Source: Gaoshiqia sp050178015 | GTDB lineage: Bacteria > Bacteroidota > Bacteroidia > Bacteroidales > Prolixibacteraceae | NCBI GenBank assembly: GCA_050178015.1 | Contig: JBFXGM010000011.1 | Location: 62,001-126,000, forward strand | Direction: 5' to 3' | Length of the DNA stretch: 64,000 nucleotides | Shown: positions 1-9,463 of the stretch, one piece after another | Layout of the letters: each line of letters begins with the position of its first letter | Position numbering within the stretch: the first letter of the stretch is position 1 | The notes under the pieces: model-generated | What the model was told of the DNA's origin: nothing | Seen by the model: the letters and a program-made list of their open reading frames with translations, nothing else | Database searches by the model: none | Position numbers and translations under genes: made by a program

Positions 1-1330
1 TCACATTGTCGGGGGTCAGGATGCAAGCCCGCTCGATACAGTTTTCCAGCTCACGGATGTTCCCGGGCCACGAATACACCATCAGCATGTTGAGGGCCGA
101 GGTAGTGATCCGCTTCACCTGCGCTCCGTTCCGCTTGTTGAACTTTTCAATAAAATGATCGACCAGCAGCGGAATGTCGTCGCGCCGTTCGCGCAAGGGC
201 GGGATATACAAGGGGAACACATTGATGCGGTAAAACAAGTCCTCGCGAAACTCCCCCTTTTCGATCAGCTCTTCCAGGTTCCGGTTGGTGGCTGCAACAA
301 TGCGCACATCCACCCGAATGGTTTCCGTGCCGCCCAACCGCTCAAACTCACGTTGTTGCAAAATGCGCAGTATTTTCACCTGTGTTGAAAGCGGAATGTC
401 CCCTATCTCATCCAGAAAGATGGTTCCGCCGTCAGCCAGTTCAAAACGCCCCGTCCGCCGGCTTTCGGCCCCGGTAAATGCGCCTTTCTCGTGCCCGAAC
501 AACTCACTCTCGATCAGCGAATCGGGCAAGGCCGAACAGTTCACCTTCACAAAATTATTTTTGGCCCTTTTGCTGGTAAAATGGATGGCATCGGCGATAA
601 GTTCTTTTCCAATCCCGCTTTCCCCGCGAATCAACACGGTTGAATTGGTTTCGGCCACCATGTTCACCAGCGAATAAACATCCCTCATTTTACCGGAATT
701 GCCAATGATATTGACCGGGCGGTGCTCCTCCTTCAACTGACTTTGAAGCTCCTGGTTTTTTTGCCGGAGCAGTTCCAGCTCTTCCATCCTTTCTTGCTTA
801 GAACTGACCACACGCGAAATCAGACCGCCAATAATGGAAAGCAGGTTCAGGTTTTCGTCATTGGTGATGTGAGGATTAAATGGGCGGATCAAACTCAGCG
901 TGCCGGTCACCTTGCCGTCTTCCATGACAGGCACACAAATGAAGCTGAGCTCCTTCCCGTCTTTGGTAGTCAATTCCTGCTGGGTGCGGTTCAGAAACAG
1001 GCTGGACTTGGAAATTTTTTCGATAACAATCGGACGGGCCAGCTCAACCACCCGGCCGGTTATCCCTTCACCCAATTCATATCTTCCGCGCGCTTGCTGG
1101 GCCGAACTGAAACCATAGGCCGCTTCAATATAAATGGTAGCGTTCTTCCGATTGAAAATCGTCAAAAAACTACGTTCGGCATTCAGGTGTTTCACCAGTA
1201 ATTCCAGGATGACGGACAGGTCGTTCTTTAATTCCTTGCTTCGGATCAACCGCTCGCTAATCTCCGAAAGAAGCATCAGCTCCTTAAGCCCGTAACATTC
1301 ATTTCCCGCCTTTTTGCACTTAAACTCCAT
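1..1330 (-). CDS. Sigma-54-dependent transcriptional activator, GAF + AAA+ (3' end outside window)
   Basis: Partial gene: 443 codons are visible from the ATG at 1328-1330 and the C-terminal helix-turn-helix lies beyond position 1. The start is chosen because AGGAGAAG sits just upstream. Residues about 15-160 look like a GAF sensor domain, followed by a short coiled linker. From about residue 190 comes a sigma-54 interaction AAA+ domain with Walker A GESGIGKE (near 232), the sigma-54 contact loop GAFTGA (near 280), a Walker B ending FLDEIGD, and WPGNIRELEN (from 421). The architecture is NifA/FhlA-like, with no response-regulator receiver domain, so the signal is probably a small molecule or redox state read by the GAF domain. 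The target genes cannot be told from this fragment. Confidence 0.93.
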   Translation of the reverse strand, partial: MEFKCKKAGNECYGLKELMLLSEISERLIRSKELKNDLSVILELLVKHLNAERSFLTIFNRKNATIYIEAAYGFSSAQQARGRYELGEGITGRVVELARPIVIEKISKSSLFLNRTQQELTTKDGKELSFICVPVMEDGKVTGTLSLIRPFNPHITNDENLNLLSIIGGLISRVVSSKQERMEELELLRQKNQELQSQLKEEHRPVNIIGNSGKMRDVYSLVNMVAETNSTVLIRGESGIGKELIADAIHFTSKRAKNNFVKVNCSALPDSLIESELFGHEKGAFTGAESRRTGRFELADGGTIFLDEIGDIPLSTQVKILRILQQREFERLGGTETIRVDVRIVAATNRNLEELIEKGEFREDLFYRINVFPLYIPPLRERRDDIPLLVDHFIEKFNKRNGAQVKRITTSALNMLMVYSWPGNIRELENCIERACILTPDNV

Positions 1331-1557
1331 ACGTTCTTCTCCTCTGGCCACAAGTCGCATCAATAATCTATTTGTCGCAAATTTCGAAACAATAACATAC
1401 ATTTCGTCATTACAAGTGGCCTTTTTCTGTCATTTTAACAATACATTAACACCTGCAACGACAAATCAAGCTATTACCGAACTTTTATCTGGCACCTTCT
1501 TATGCGGATCTCGGGTAAAAACTATAATTTCGCAACAATTATCCCGAAAGCAATCAC

Positions 1558-2304
1558 GTGAAAAAGAACCTGGTAATCATTCCCACTTACAACGAGAAAG
1601 AGAACATTGAGAAAATGGTCCGCAAAGTATTCTCGTTGCCCACATCTTTTGAACTTTTGATTATTGACGACAATTCGCCCGACGGAACGGCCGCCATCGT
1701 CAAGAAACTGCAAACGGAATTTCCGGAACAACTGCACCTGCTCGAACGCGAAGGAAAGTTGGGGCTGGGCACGGCATACCTCAGCGGGTTTAAGTGGGCC
1801 CTTGCGCACGGCGCCGACTTGATTTTTGAAATGGATTGTGACTTCTCTCATAACCCGGAAGACCTGGAAAGACTATACGATGCCTGCACCAACCAAGACG
1901 CCGATCTGGCTATCGGATCGCGCTACATCCGCGGGATCAATGTCATCAACTGGCCGCTCGGACGGGTTTTGATGTCGTATGCCGCCTCGGTTTACGTCAG
2001 GCTCATCACCGGCATGAAAATCATGGATACCACTGCCGGTTTCAAATGTTACCGCAAAGAGGTGCTCCAAACCATCGACCTGGACAACATCCGGTTGAAA
2101 GGTTACGGCTTCCAGGTTGAAATGAAATTTACGGCCTGGAAACATGGTTTCAACCTTGTTGAAGTTCCCATTATTTTTACCGACCGGCAAGAGGGAAGTT
2201 CGAAGATGAGTGGTGGCATTTTCAACGAAGCCTTGTGGGGGATATTGAAAATGAAAATCAGGAGCTGGTTAAAAAAATATCCACCATTGAAAACCAGTGC
2301 CTAA
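1558..2304 (+). CDS. Polyprenol-phosphate mannosyltransferase (DPM1-like GT2)
   Basis: A 248-residue family 2 glycosyltransferase with the single-domain DPM1 layout and no C-terminal membrane segment. IPTYNEKENI near the N-terminus, the nucleotide-binding DD at residues 37-38 and the metal-binding DCD at 93-95 are all present, as is the family motif TAGFKCYRKEVL in the second half. Such enzymes move mannose (or a related sugar) from a GDP-sugar to a polyprenyl phosphate on the inner face of the cytoplasmic membrane, giving a donor for periplasmic glycosylation. The start is GTG at 1558, since no ATG is available. It is followed by a short terminator and then dihydroorotase. Confidence 0.88.
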   Translation: MKKNLVIIPTYNEKENIEKMVRKVFSLPTSFELLIIDDNSPDGTAAIVKKLQTEFPEQLHLLEREGKLGLGTAYLSGFKWALAHGADLIFEMDCDFSHNPEDLERLYDACTNQDADLAIGSRYIRGINVINWPLGRVLMSYAASVYVRLITGMKIMDTTAGFKCYRKEVLQTIDLDNIRLKGYGFQVEMKFTAWKHGFNLVEVPIIFTDRQEGSSKMSGGIFNEALWGILKMKIRSWLKKYPPLKTSA

Positions 2305-2358
2305 AAGCCTTTTTGAAAAATACACATGAACAATTTCAACCGTTCGTGAATTAATTAA

Positions 2359-2386
2359 GGCTACAGGAACGTAGCCTTTTATTTTA
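2359..2386 (+). terminator. Rho-independent terminator after the DPM1-like gene
   Basis: GGCTAC (2359-2364) and GTAGCC (2371-2376) form a 6-bp stem with a 6-nt loop, followed by the tract TTTTATTTTA. It lies 55 bases past the DPM1-like stop codon and 40 bases before dihydroorotase. Confidence 0.7.
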
Positions 2387-2425
2387 TGGATTCGTAATTA
2401 AAAACAGAACCCAAAATACGCTAAC

Positions 2426-3766
2426 ATGAAGACCATCATCCACCAGGCCACCATCATCAACGAAGGAGAACGATTTACGGGAAGCGTTTTAGTCGAAGGA
2501 GAGTTTATCAAGAAAATTTACCGGGATGAAGTTCCGGAGGCTGATTTGCAGCAAGCGACCGTGGTTGATGCAGAAGGCAAATATCTGATCCCCGGGGCTA
2601 TCGACGACCAGGTTCATTTTCGGGAACCCGGCCTGACACACAAAGGGGACATCATGTCCGAATCGAGAGCCGCAGCGGCAGGCGGGGTAACATCGTACAT
2701 GGAAATGCCCAATACCAACCCGCAAACGACCAGCCAGGCTGAGCTTGAGAAAAAATACGCCCGTGCCGCCGAAGTGTCGGCAGTCAACTATTCGTTTTAC
2801 ATGGGCGCCACCAACGACAACCTGGATGAAGTCTTAAAAACCGATCCCCGAAAAGTTTGCGGCATCAAGGTGTTCATGGGCTCATCCACCGGAAACATGC
2901 TGGTGGACAACGAGAAAATATTATCCGAAATTTTCAGGAACGCGCCAACTTTAGTGGCTACCCACTGCGAGGATGAAGAAATTATCCGGCGAAACACAGA
3001 AATTTACCGCCAAAAATACGGAGAGATCGTCCCGATATCCAGGCACCCCCGTATTCGCAGTGCCGAAGCTTGTTATAAATCATCCGCCAAAGCTGTTGAA
3101 CTGGCCGCAAAATTTGGCACCAGGCTGCACGTGCTGCACCTCTCCACTGCCGATGAGATGTCGCTATTTCAGGCCGGACCGGTAAAGGACAAAAAAATTA
3201 CAGCCGAAGTGTGTGTACACCACCTGTGGTTCGAAGAAAAAGATTACATCGAATACGGGACCCGCATCAAATGGAACCCGGCCATAAAATCAGCCAACGA
3301 CCGGATTGCCCTCTGGGAAGCCTTGCTGGCGGACAAAATTGATGTGATCGCCACCGACCACGCCCCGCACACGCTCGACGAAAAATCACACCCTTACTTC
3401 AAGGCGCCATCCGGCGGGCCGCTGGTGCAGCATTCATTGACCGCCATGTTCGAATTTGCAACCCAAGGCCGGATCAGCCCCGAAAAAGTGGTTGAAAAGA
3501 TGTGCCACGCACCCGCCGATTTGTTCCGGATTGACCGCCGCGGGTACATTCGCGAAGGCTATTATGCCGACCTGGTGCTGGTCAACCCGGAGAAAGAATG
3601 GGTGGTTTGTCCGGAAAACATCATTTATAAATGTGGTTGGTCGCCATTTGAAGGGACCACTTTCCACACACAAGTTTCCAAAACCTTCGTCAACGGCCAG
3701 CTGGTTTACGACCGGGGGCATATTGAAGATTCTATCCGGGGAAAACGGTTGGATTTCAATTATTAG
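2426..3766 (+). CDS. pyrC: Dihydroorotase
   Basis: A 446-residue amidohydrolase for the third step of pyrimidine synthesis (carbamoyl-aspartate to dihydroorotate). The metal-site segments are in order: DDQVHFREPG (residues 60-69), GIKVFMGSS with the lysine that would be carbamylated, THCEDEE, LHVLHLSTADE, and the catalytic-aspartate stretch IATDHAPH. The first HxH motif reads QVH, so one ligand histidine is replaced by glutamine; I recall this as a form seen in Bacteroidota rather than a defect, but could not check. Allantoinase or hydantoinase is possible from fold alone, but the TDHAPH and FREPG motifs favour dihydroorotase. pyrF lies in this window at 36.9 kb, so the pathway is scattered. 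Confidence 0.88.
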   Translation: MKTIIHQATIINEGERFTGSVLVEGEFIKKIYRDEVPEADLQQATVVDAEGKYLIPGAIDDQVHFREPGLTHKGDIMSESRAAAAGGVTSYMEMPNTNPQTTSQAELEKKYARAAEVSAVNYSFYMGATNDNLDEVLKTDPRKVCGIKVFMGSSTGNMLVDNEKILSEIFRNAPTLVATHCEDEEIIRRNTEIYRQKYGEIVPISRHPRIRSAEACYKSSAKAVELAAKFGTRLHVLHLSTADEMSLFQAGPVKDKKITAEVCVHHLWFEEKDYIEYGTRIKWNPAIKSANDRIALWEALLADKIDVIATDHAPHTLDEKSHPYFKAPSGGPLVQHSLTAMFEFATQGRISPEKVVEKMCHAPADLFRIDRRGYIREGYYADLVLVNPEKEWVVCPENIIYKCGWSPFEGTTFHTQVSKTFVNGQLVYDRGHIEDSIRGKRLDFNY

Positions 3767-3767
3767 T

Positions 3768-3810
3768 AAGAAGAAAGACCGGAAAGTGACGACTTCCGGT
3801 CTTTCTTCTT
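3768..3810. terminator. Bidirectional terminator between convergent genes
   Basis: A perfect 17-bp inverted repeat (arms 3768-3784 and 3794-3810, 9-nt loop) lies directly after the pyrC stop codon and before the convergent lipoprotein gene. The AAGAAGAAAG/CTTTCTTCTT ends supply a U-rich tail on either strand. Confidence 0.85.
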
Positions 3811-3832
3811 AAAAGGATTTTCTGCTGAGATA

Positions 3833-4705
3833 TTAATTGTTCACCGCAATAATAAGGTATTTCGAGCTTTTCCAGAATTCCTTCGGATTGTCGATCACCA
3901 GGCTTTCCACGGGTTTTTCGCCTTCAAAGTGATAGGAACCTTCCGGGTGCGAAGTCACCAATTGTGCCTTTTTCACATGCAGGTCCAGGTTCGTCAGCTC
4001 ACGGATGTCCACCATCGTAAAATATTCATGGTTAAAGTCCTTTCTCATAACCAGGGTGCGGCCAATGCCCAGGATACCGCCCTCTTTATCAATAACGCCA
4101 TTTTCGAGAAGCTCCTTCACGGTGCCAAAAGCATAATAGCCCAAGTTCATGGCAACAGTCTGCGCCTCAATTGTACTGGTTTTCTGCTGAATAACCTCAT
4201 CCTTGCGTAAGCTTTCCGAAGCCATCGACTCCAGGCGCGTATTCAGTCCGCTGATGTCGATCTGCAGCTTCTCCAACTCGGCATTCAGAGTGGCAATTTC
4301 CGCGTCCTTTTGTTCTACCTGCCGGTTGAGCACCAGAATGGCACGCTGCAGTTCGGCCACTTTCGAGCCGGAGGAGCTAAGCTGCTTTTGCAGTTTCACC
4401 ACCAGTTCTTTGTTCTTTTGCAACAACTCCTGAATGGTGCGGATATCGCTGACAATCTGGTCCCGCTGGCTTTTCTTCATCTCTTGCCCGCTGCTGCTTT
4501 CGAGCCTGACAATTTCCTCCACCCGTTTGATTGAATCCAGGTTTTCCTGAATTTCTGTCATCACAGAAACAAAACCGAGTATGGCCGAATCCTTTTCAAC
4601 GGCAGCCTGTGCAATACTGTCCTGAACGGCTTGCATGCGATCCAATTTTTTCTGCTGACACGAAACCAACCCGAAAACAACGATGAACAATAGTATCTTT
4701 CTCAT
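3833..4705 (-). CDS. Coiled-coil lipoprotein (Bacteroidota Cbp1-like family)
   Basis: A 290-residue lipoprotein. The N-terminal signal peptide ends in the lipobox VSCQ, so Cys16 would be acylated. Residues about 20-190 are heptad-rich and predicted coiled coil, with many K, E and Q and no cysteine. The last 90 residues form a separate domain with the segment VTSHPEGSYHFEG and end FWKSSKYLIIAV. The ending resembles Bacteroides lipoproteins annotated as Cbp1-type collagen-binding adhesins, but that name is from memory and the adhesive role should not be assumed. A TATCTTTG promoter box lies at 4756-4763 on this strand. Confidence 0.72.
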   Translation of the reverse strand: MRKILLFIVVFGLVSCQQKKLDRMQAVQDSIAQAAVEKDSAILGFVSVMTEIQENLDSIKRVEEIVRLESSSGQEMKKSQRDQIVSDIRTIQELLQKNKELVVKLQKQLSSSGSKVAELQRAILVLNRQVEQKDAEIATLNAELEKLQIDISGLNTRLESMASESLRKDEVIQQKTSTIEAQTVAMNLGYYAFGTVKELLENGVIDKEGGILGIGRTLVMRKDFNHEYFTMVDIRELTNLDLHVKKAQLVTSHPEGSYHFEGEKPVESLVIDNPKEFWKSSKYLIIAVNN

Positions 4706-4755
4706 AATGATAAATTTTTGAAGTCAATAATCTTTCCTTCCAACTTTACTAGTAC

Positions 4756-4763
4756 CAAAGATA
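4756..4763 (-). promoter_or_regulatory. Bacteroidota -7 promoter box for the lipoprotein gene
   Basis: On the minus strand the bases read TATCTTTG, a full match to TAnnTTTG. They lie about 50 bases upstream of the ATG at 4705. Confidence 0.6.
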
Positions 4764-4874
4764 TTGCGGTTTTTGCCATCCTGCCCATCCCCTGTCAACA
4801 TTTTTTTCAAGAACGCGAACCTGCCCGTTTTTTTTCCCGGTAACAGCACTACCTCATTCATCGATGCCAATAAA

Positions 4875-4902
4875 AAAATCCACCGAAATTTCGATGGATT
4901 TT
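4875..4902. terminator. Hairpin terminator downstream of the thioredoxin-like gene
   Basis: AAAATCCA (4875-4882) pairs with TGGATTTT (4895-4902), and inside this CGAA pairs with TTCG across one mismatch. On the minus strand the stem runs into an A/T tract, fitting a terminator for the thioredoxin-like gene that ends at 4979. The rest of 4706-4978 shows only the lipoprotein promoter. Confidence 0.65.
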
Positions 4903-4978
4903 CAAGTTGCTAAAACATACCTCAGGCGCTGACCTGTCAAAAAAAAGGTCAATACCCGGAACCGAAACAAATGCTCAG

Positions 4979-5350
4979 CTATCCGGGTATATTCCCCACT
5001 ACTTCCCCCTTCACTAATTTTTTATCTAAAATGGCTGCAATTTGTTGCTTGTTCTGAATACTGCTGGTAGCATGCACCAATTCGCCGTTTTTGTAGTAAA
5101 CAACAAAGGGCAAGCCCATAAAACCACGGCACTCCGGCGCATTCCGGATGACAGCAGCATCCGGGATATCGAATTCCATATCCGCAAAAACAACCTGTTC
5201 GTATTCATTTTCCAGTTCGCTCATGGCTGCGTAAACCGGGATGCACATGGGGCCCATCCGGCCACAGCACACCATGACGTTTTCATTTTCTGCAATCAGT
5301 TTTTTATGGTCGTCTGTCGACAAAACGTGTTTCAAATTTGTGTGAAGCAT
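4979..5350 (-). CDS. Thioredoxin-family protein with displaced cysteines
   Basis: A 123-residue cytoplasmic protein with thioredoxin-fold features: an acidic-hydrophobic strand FADMEFDI, the cis-proline region GLPFVVYYKNGELV, and an amphipathic C-terminal helix. At the place of the WCGPC motif it reads CCGRMGPMCIP. The MGPM tetrapeptide lines up with CGPC, with both active-site cysteines replaced by Met and other cysteines shifted just outside (C28/C29 and C36). There is no signal peptide. A redox, monothiol or non-redox role is possible. It is a single gene between its own terminator and divergent mfd. Confidence 0.7.
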   Translation of the reverse strand: MLHTNLKHVLSTDDHKKLIAENENVMVCCGRMGPMCIPVYAAMSELENEYEQVVFADMEFDIPDAAVIRNAPECRGFMGLPFVVYYKNGELVHATSSIQNKQQIAAILDKKLVKGEVVGNIPG

Positions 5351-5519
5351 GATTCTAATCTTTTGTATTTATATATTTCGATACATCAATTTGTGTGCCA
5401 GATTTTTGATGTCAGTCCAACAGCTACCGTGAAACCTATACTTTTCCAATCCAACCTGACACGATATAATTTTCCAGAATACCAACTACGGCCCAGCCAG
5501 CTCAACCAAAACAAATGAT

Positions 5520-5527
5520 TATCTTTG
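5520..5527 (+). promoter_or_regulatory. Bacteroidota -7 promoter box for mfd
   Basis: TATCTTTG matches TAnnTTTG exactly and lies 20 bases before the TTG start of mfd. The transcript leader would be only about 12-15 bases. Confidence 0.65.
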
Positions 5528-5546
5528 GCGCCAAATTAGCCTTGAT

Positions 5547-8500
5547 TTGGAATTGATAAAATTTCGGCAGTTGTTCGAAAAAAACGAAGCTATTCAGCGC
5601 GTCTTGAAACAGGTGAATACCCCTGGTGAAAAGTTTCACCTGCGCGGGTTAGTTGGTTCATCGCAAACAGTTTTCGCCTCTATTCTATCGGAAAAACTGA
5701 AACAACCTATCATTTATATATTGAGTGATAAGGAAGAAGCCGCCTATTTTTACGACGATCTGAACAACCTGCACACTGCTACCAACGTGTTGTTTTACCC
5801 AAGTTCGTACAAGCGCTCCATCCAGTACGAACAGCTGGAGCAGGAAAATATCATTCTGCGCACGGAAGTACTGAACCAACTGCGCGAGCAAACCCCGGTC
5901 AGCATTGTTACCTATCCGGAAGCGCTGGTCGAAAAAGTGATTACCGGCGAAGCGCTGGCTTCCAACAGCTTTCAGGTACACAAAGGCGATAAACTTTCGA
6001 TCGAATTCCTGAACGATGTGTTGTTTGAATACGGGTTCGAGCGTGTCGATTTTGTTTTTGAGCCCGGACAATATTCCATCCGAGGAAGTTTGGTCGATAT
6101 TTACTCGTTTTCGAACGAGGACCCCTACCGGCTCGACTTTTTTGGTGACGAGGTGGACAGCATCCGCAGCTTCGACATCGACAACCAGATTTCGAAGGAA
6201 CAACTAGCCAAAATTGTTATCATCCCCAACATACAAAGTGGGCTGGACGAAGAAAAACGCGACAACTTCCTGAACTTCATCCCTGGCCAAAGCCTGGTGA
6301 TGGGGCGGGACATCCGACTGGTGGCCGACTTGATCGACACCATTTATACACAAACACGCGACCAGGAAGCCGCGCATGGACGGGTGGTTTCGGGCGATGA
6401 TTTTTTAAGTGCGCTGGAAAAGTTCACCCTGCTGGAAACCGGCAACACCAACTTGTTCAAGCCCAATGAAGTTTTCAACTTCAGCACCGCCCCGCAACCC
6501 TCCTTCAACAAAAATTTTGAACTGCTGGCCAACAACCTGCAGGACAATCTGGATAAGGGTTACCGGAATTTCATCCTTTCGTCAAACATCAAACAAATTG
6601 AACGGCTGCATGCCATCTTTGACGATCAGGGACTGGATGTGCAATTCACCGATTTGAACTTCACCCTGCACGAAGGTTTTATCGACCACGACCTGAAAAT
6701 TTGCTGCTACACCGATCATCAGATTTTTGAACGTTACCACCGTTTCAACATAAAAAGCCGTAAAGAGCAAAAGGAAAGCATCACGCTGAAAGAGCTGAAC
6801 AAGCTGCACCCGGGCGATTATGTCGTTCATATTGATCATGGCATTGGCAAGTTTGCCGGACTGGTAAAAACCGAAGTGAACGGTAAACTGCAGGAAGCCA
6901 TTCGCCTCACCTACCGCGACAATGATGTGCTGCTGGTAAGCATCCACTCGCTGCACCGCATCTCGAAGTACAAAGGGAAAGACGGGGTCGAGCCCAAAAT
7001 CAACAAACTGGGAAGCGGCGCCTGGCAAAAGCTGAAAGACCGCACCAAAAGCAAGGTCAAAGATATTGCCCGCGACCTGATTGCCTTGTACGCCAAACGG
7101 CGCCAGGAAAAAGGCTTTGCTTTTTCGCCCGATTCGTACCTGCAAACCGAGCTGGAGGCCTCCTTCATTTTTGAAGACACGCCCGACCAGATGAAAACCA
7201 CGCAGGCCGTAAAAGAAGACATGGAACGCTACATCCCGATGGACCGACTGGTTTGCGGCGACGTGGGTTTCGGCAAAACTGAAATTGCTGTCCGTGCCGC
7301 CTTTAAAGCCGTGGCCGACAGCAAACAGGTGGCCGTGCTGGTGCCTACCACCATTCTGGCCCTGCAACATTTCAAAACCTTCGCGGACCGGTTGAAAGAT
7401 TTCCCGGCAAAGATTGAATACGTCAGCCGCCTGCGCCCTGCCGCCGAAGTAAAAAGAATTATCAAGGAAGTGGAGGCCGGAAATATCGACATCCTGATCG
7501 GCACACACCGCTTGGTTGGAAAAGACGTAAAGTTCAAGGACCTGGGTTTGTTGATTGTTGACGAGGAGCAGAAATTCGGCGTGTCGGTGAAAGAAAAGCT
7601 AAAACAACTGAAAGTGAACGTGGACACGCTCACACTGACAGCCACGCCAATCCCGCGTACCTTGCAGTTTTCGCTGATGGGCGCCCGCGACCTGTCGATC
7701 ATCCAGACACCACCGCCCAACCGCTACCCGATTGTTACCGAACTGCACGGGTTTAACGAGGAGATCATCCGCGAAGCCATTAATTATGAGATTGCCCGCA
7801 ACGGACAGGTTTTCTTCATTCACAACCGGGTGCAAAATATCCATGAGGTGGAAGCGGTCATCAGACGGCTGGTGCCGGGCGTGAAAACCGTAGTCGGGCA
7901 CGGACAGATGGACGGGCCGAGACTCGAAAAAATCATGCTCGACTTTATCAATGGTGAACACGACGTGTTGATTGCCACCACGATAATCGAATCCGGGCTG
8001 GACATTCCCAACGCGAATACCATCATCATCAACCATGCTGAAAACTTTGGGCTGAGCGATTTGCACCAGCTGCGCGGACGCGTTGGCCGGTCGAACAAAA
8101 AGGCGTTTTGCTACCTGCTGGCGCCGCCCCTGTCGCTGGTCAGCCCCGAAGCAAGGCGCCGGTTGCAGGCCATTGAGGAATTTTCCGACCTGGGCAGTGG
8201 GTTCAATATTGCCATGCGCGACCTCGACATTCGCGGCGCTGGTGACCTGCTGGGCGCCGAGCAAAGCGGCTTTATTGCCGACATCGGTTACGAAACCTAC
8301 CACCGCATCCTAACCGAAGCTATTCAGGAACTAAAACACGACGAATACAAAGATTTGTTTGAAGAAGAAAAAGCAGATGCCGGCAAAGCCTTCCTTCAAA
8401 ACAAGTTCACCAGCGATTGCCAGATTGATACCGACATGGAACTGCTGTTTCCCGACCAATACATCCAGAGCGTTTCCGAGCGCATGTTGCTGTACCGCGA

Positions 8501-8867
8501 ACTGGACAGCATGGAAAGCGAGGAAAGCTTGCTTCAGTTTGAACAAGGGCTGGTTGACCGCTTTGGAAAACTCCCGGCGCAAAGCGTGGAACTGCTCGAA
8601 GTGGTGCGCCTGCGCTGGCTGGCCATCGAACTGGGCATTGAGCGTATCATCCTGAAAAATAAAAAGATGATTTGCTACTTCATTTCCGATCCGCAATCAA
8701 CCTATTATCAATCGCCGACTTTCTCGAAAATACTTCAGTTTGTGCAGCAGAACCCCAACAAATGCCGCATGAAGGAAAAGCAAAACAAACTTAGCCTGAG
8801 CTTTGAACAGGTAGAATCCGCAGCAAAAGCCAAAGCTATTTTGGGCGAAGTCAACCAAAAACTTTAG
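5547..8867 (+). CDS. mfd: Transcription-repair coupling factor Mfd
   Basis: A 1106-residue protein of normal Mfd length. It frees RNA polymerase stalled at DNA lesions and recruits UvrA. Domain order: N-terminal UvrB-like domains (about 1-350), the RNA-polymerase interaction domain from about 420 (LHPGDYVVHIDHGIGKF), superfamily 2 translocase motors with Walker A GDVGFGKTE (near 572), the DEEQ box IVDEEQKFGV (near 671) and the motif VI segment LRGRVGRSNK (near 845), then the C-terminal TRCF domain. The start is TTG at 5547, because no in-frame ATG or GTG lies upstream and a promoter box sits 20 bases away. Alternative starts cannot be excluded. Confidence 0.96.
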   Translation: MELIKFRQLFEKNEAIQRVLKQVNTPGEKFHLRGLVGSSQTVFASILSEKLKQPIIYILSDKEEAAYFYDDLNNLHTATNVLFYPSSYKRSIQYEQLEQENIILRTEVLNQLREQTPVSIVTYPEALVEKVITGEALASNSFQVHKGDKLSIEFLNDVLFEYGFERVDFVFEPGQYSIRGSLVDIYSFSNEDPYRLDFFGDEVDSIRSFDIDNQISKEQLAKIVIIPNIQSGLDEEKRDNFLNFIPGQSLVMGRDIRLVADLIDTIYTQTRDQEAAHGRVVSGDDFLSALEKFTLLETGNTNLFKPNEVFNFSTAPQPSFNKNFELLANNLQDNLDKGYRNFILSSNIKQIERLHAIFDDQGLDVQFTDLNFTLHEGFIDHDLKICCYTDHQIFERYHRFNIKSRKEQKESITLKELNKLHPGDYVVHIDHGIGKFAGLVKTEVNGKLQEAIRLTYRDNDVLLVSIHSLHRISKYKGKDGVEPKINKLGSGAWQKLKDRTKSKVKDIARDLIALYAKRRQEKGFAFSPDSYLQTELEASFIFEDTPDQMKTTQAVKEDMERYIPMDRLVCGDVGFGKTEIAVRAAFKAVADSKQVAVLVPTTILALQHFKTFADRLKDFPAKIEYVSRLRPAAEVKRIIKEVEAGNIDILIGTHRLVGKDVKFKDLGLLIVDEEQKFGVSVKEKLKQLKVNVDTLTLTATPIPRTLQFSLMGARDLSIIQTPPPNRYPIVTELHGFNEEIIREAINYEIARNGQVFFIHNRVQNIHEVEAVIRRLVPGVKTVVGHGQMDGPRLEKIMLDFINGEHDVLIATTIIESGLDIPNANTIIINHAENFGLSDLHQLRGRVGRSNKKAFCYLLAPPLSLVSPEARRRLQAIEEFSDLGSGFNIAMRDLDIRGAGDLLGAEQSGFIADIGYETYHRILTEAIQELKHDEYKDLFEEEKADAGKAFLQNKFTSDCQIDTDMELLFPDQYIQSVSERMLLYRELDSMESEESLLQFEQGLVDRFGKLPAQSVELLEVVRLRWLAIELGIERIILKNKKMICYFISDPQSTYYQSPTFSKILQFVQQNPNKCRMKEKQNKLSLSFEQVESAAKAKAILGEVNQKL

Positions 8868-8888
8868 ACAAGGAGCCGTAATAAGTCA

Positions 8889-8927
8889 AAATGAGGGCCA
8901 GCAATTCTCGAGTGCCGCCCCTCATTT
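8889..8927. terminator. Hairpin between convergent mfd and DUF2846 genes
   Basis: AAATGAGGG (8889-8897) pairs with CCCTCATTT (8919-8927) around a 21-nt loop, in the 64-base gap between two convergent genes. The weak T tail makes it a modest terminator. Confidence 0.5.
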
Positions 8928-8931
8928 CCTC

Positions 8932-9405
8932 TTAACGCCCTATTTTACTTTTCTGTGCCTTTTTTTCCTTCCTTTCATCGTAATTCTCCGGAATACAATT
9001 GGTGTCTTCAACACAATCGGCCAGGATGGTATTAGCCGAATTTTCTGTCACTTCCTGACAGTAAAGATTGTTCTTTAGGACTCCGGTTTGAAAAACCATC
9101 TGCACAAAGTAGTTTTTCCTCTCTTCCACATTAATTACGATTGGCTCTGCCTTGGCTTTGGCCTGTTTTCCGCCAAACTGAACAGTAAAGGTATGTTCTC
9201 CCTCGGGAACCTCGTGAATCGAATACCGTTTATTATTCAATTTACAGACTAACTGATCGTCGATAAAGGCTGTAAATGCTGCCGCTGAACCCTGAAAACC
9301 CGTCGATCGGATAAAATAAACTTTCCCAAATTTATCCTGGGAAAACCCCGTTAAAGAAAGACCTACCCCAATTGCCAAAATGGTCAAAAATTTGATTATT
9401 CTCAT
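8932..9405 (-). CDS. Exported DUF2846-type protein
   Basis: A 157-residue protein with a 22-residue signal peptide ending near GFSQ and no lipobox. The body resembles DUF2846: VYFIRSTGF near the start, AFIDDQLVCKLNN, and YSIHEVPEGEHTFTVQFGG, a beta-sandwich pattern also seen in small periplasmic carbohydrate-binding or PEGA-like domains. The C-terminal 35 residues are charged and contain two cysteines (DCVEDTNC). Its function is unknown. The gene follows the AmpG-like gene by 58 bases on the same strand and could be the last gene of the recycling operon. Confidence 0.7.
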   Translation of the reverse strand: MRIIKFLTILAIGVGLSLTGFSQDKFGKVYFIRSTGFQGSAAAFTAFIDDQLVCKLNNKRYSIHEVPEGEHTFTVQFGGKQAKAKAEPIVINVEERKNYFVQMVFQTGVLKNNLYCQEVTENSANTILADCVEDTNCIPENYDERKEKKAQKSKIGR

Positions 9406-9463
9406 AATTCCGGTTTTTTAGTTACTAATTTACTCGATTCATATACTTGCATGTAATATGCTG

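Noticed and set aside
155..1610. Several plus-strand open frames over the first gene
   Set aside because: The minus strand encodes a continuous sigma-54 activator with all AAA+ motifs across this stretch, so the plus frames are antisense shadows.
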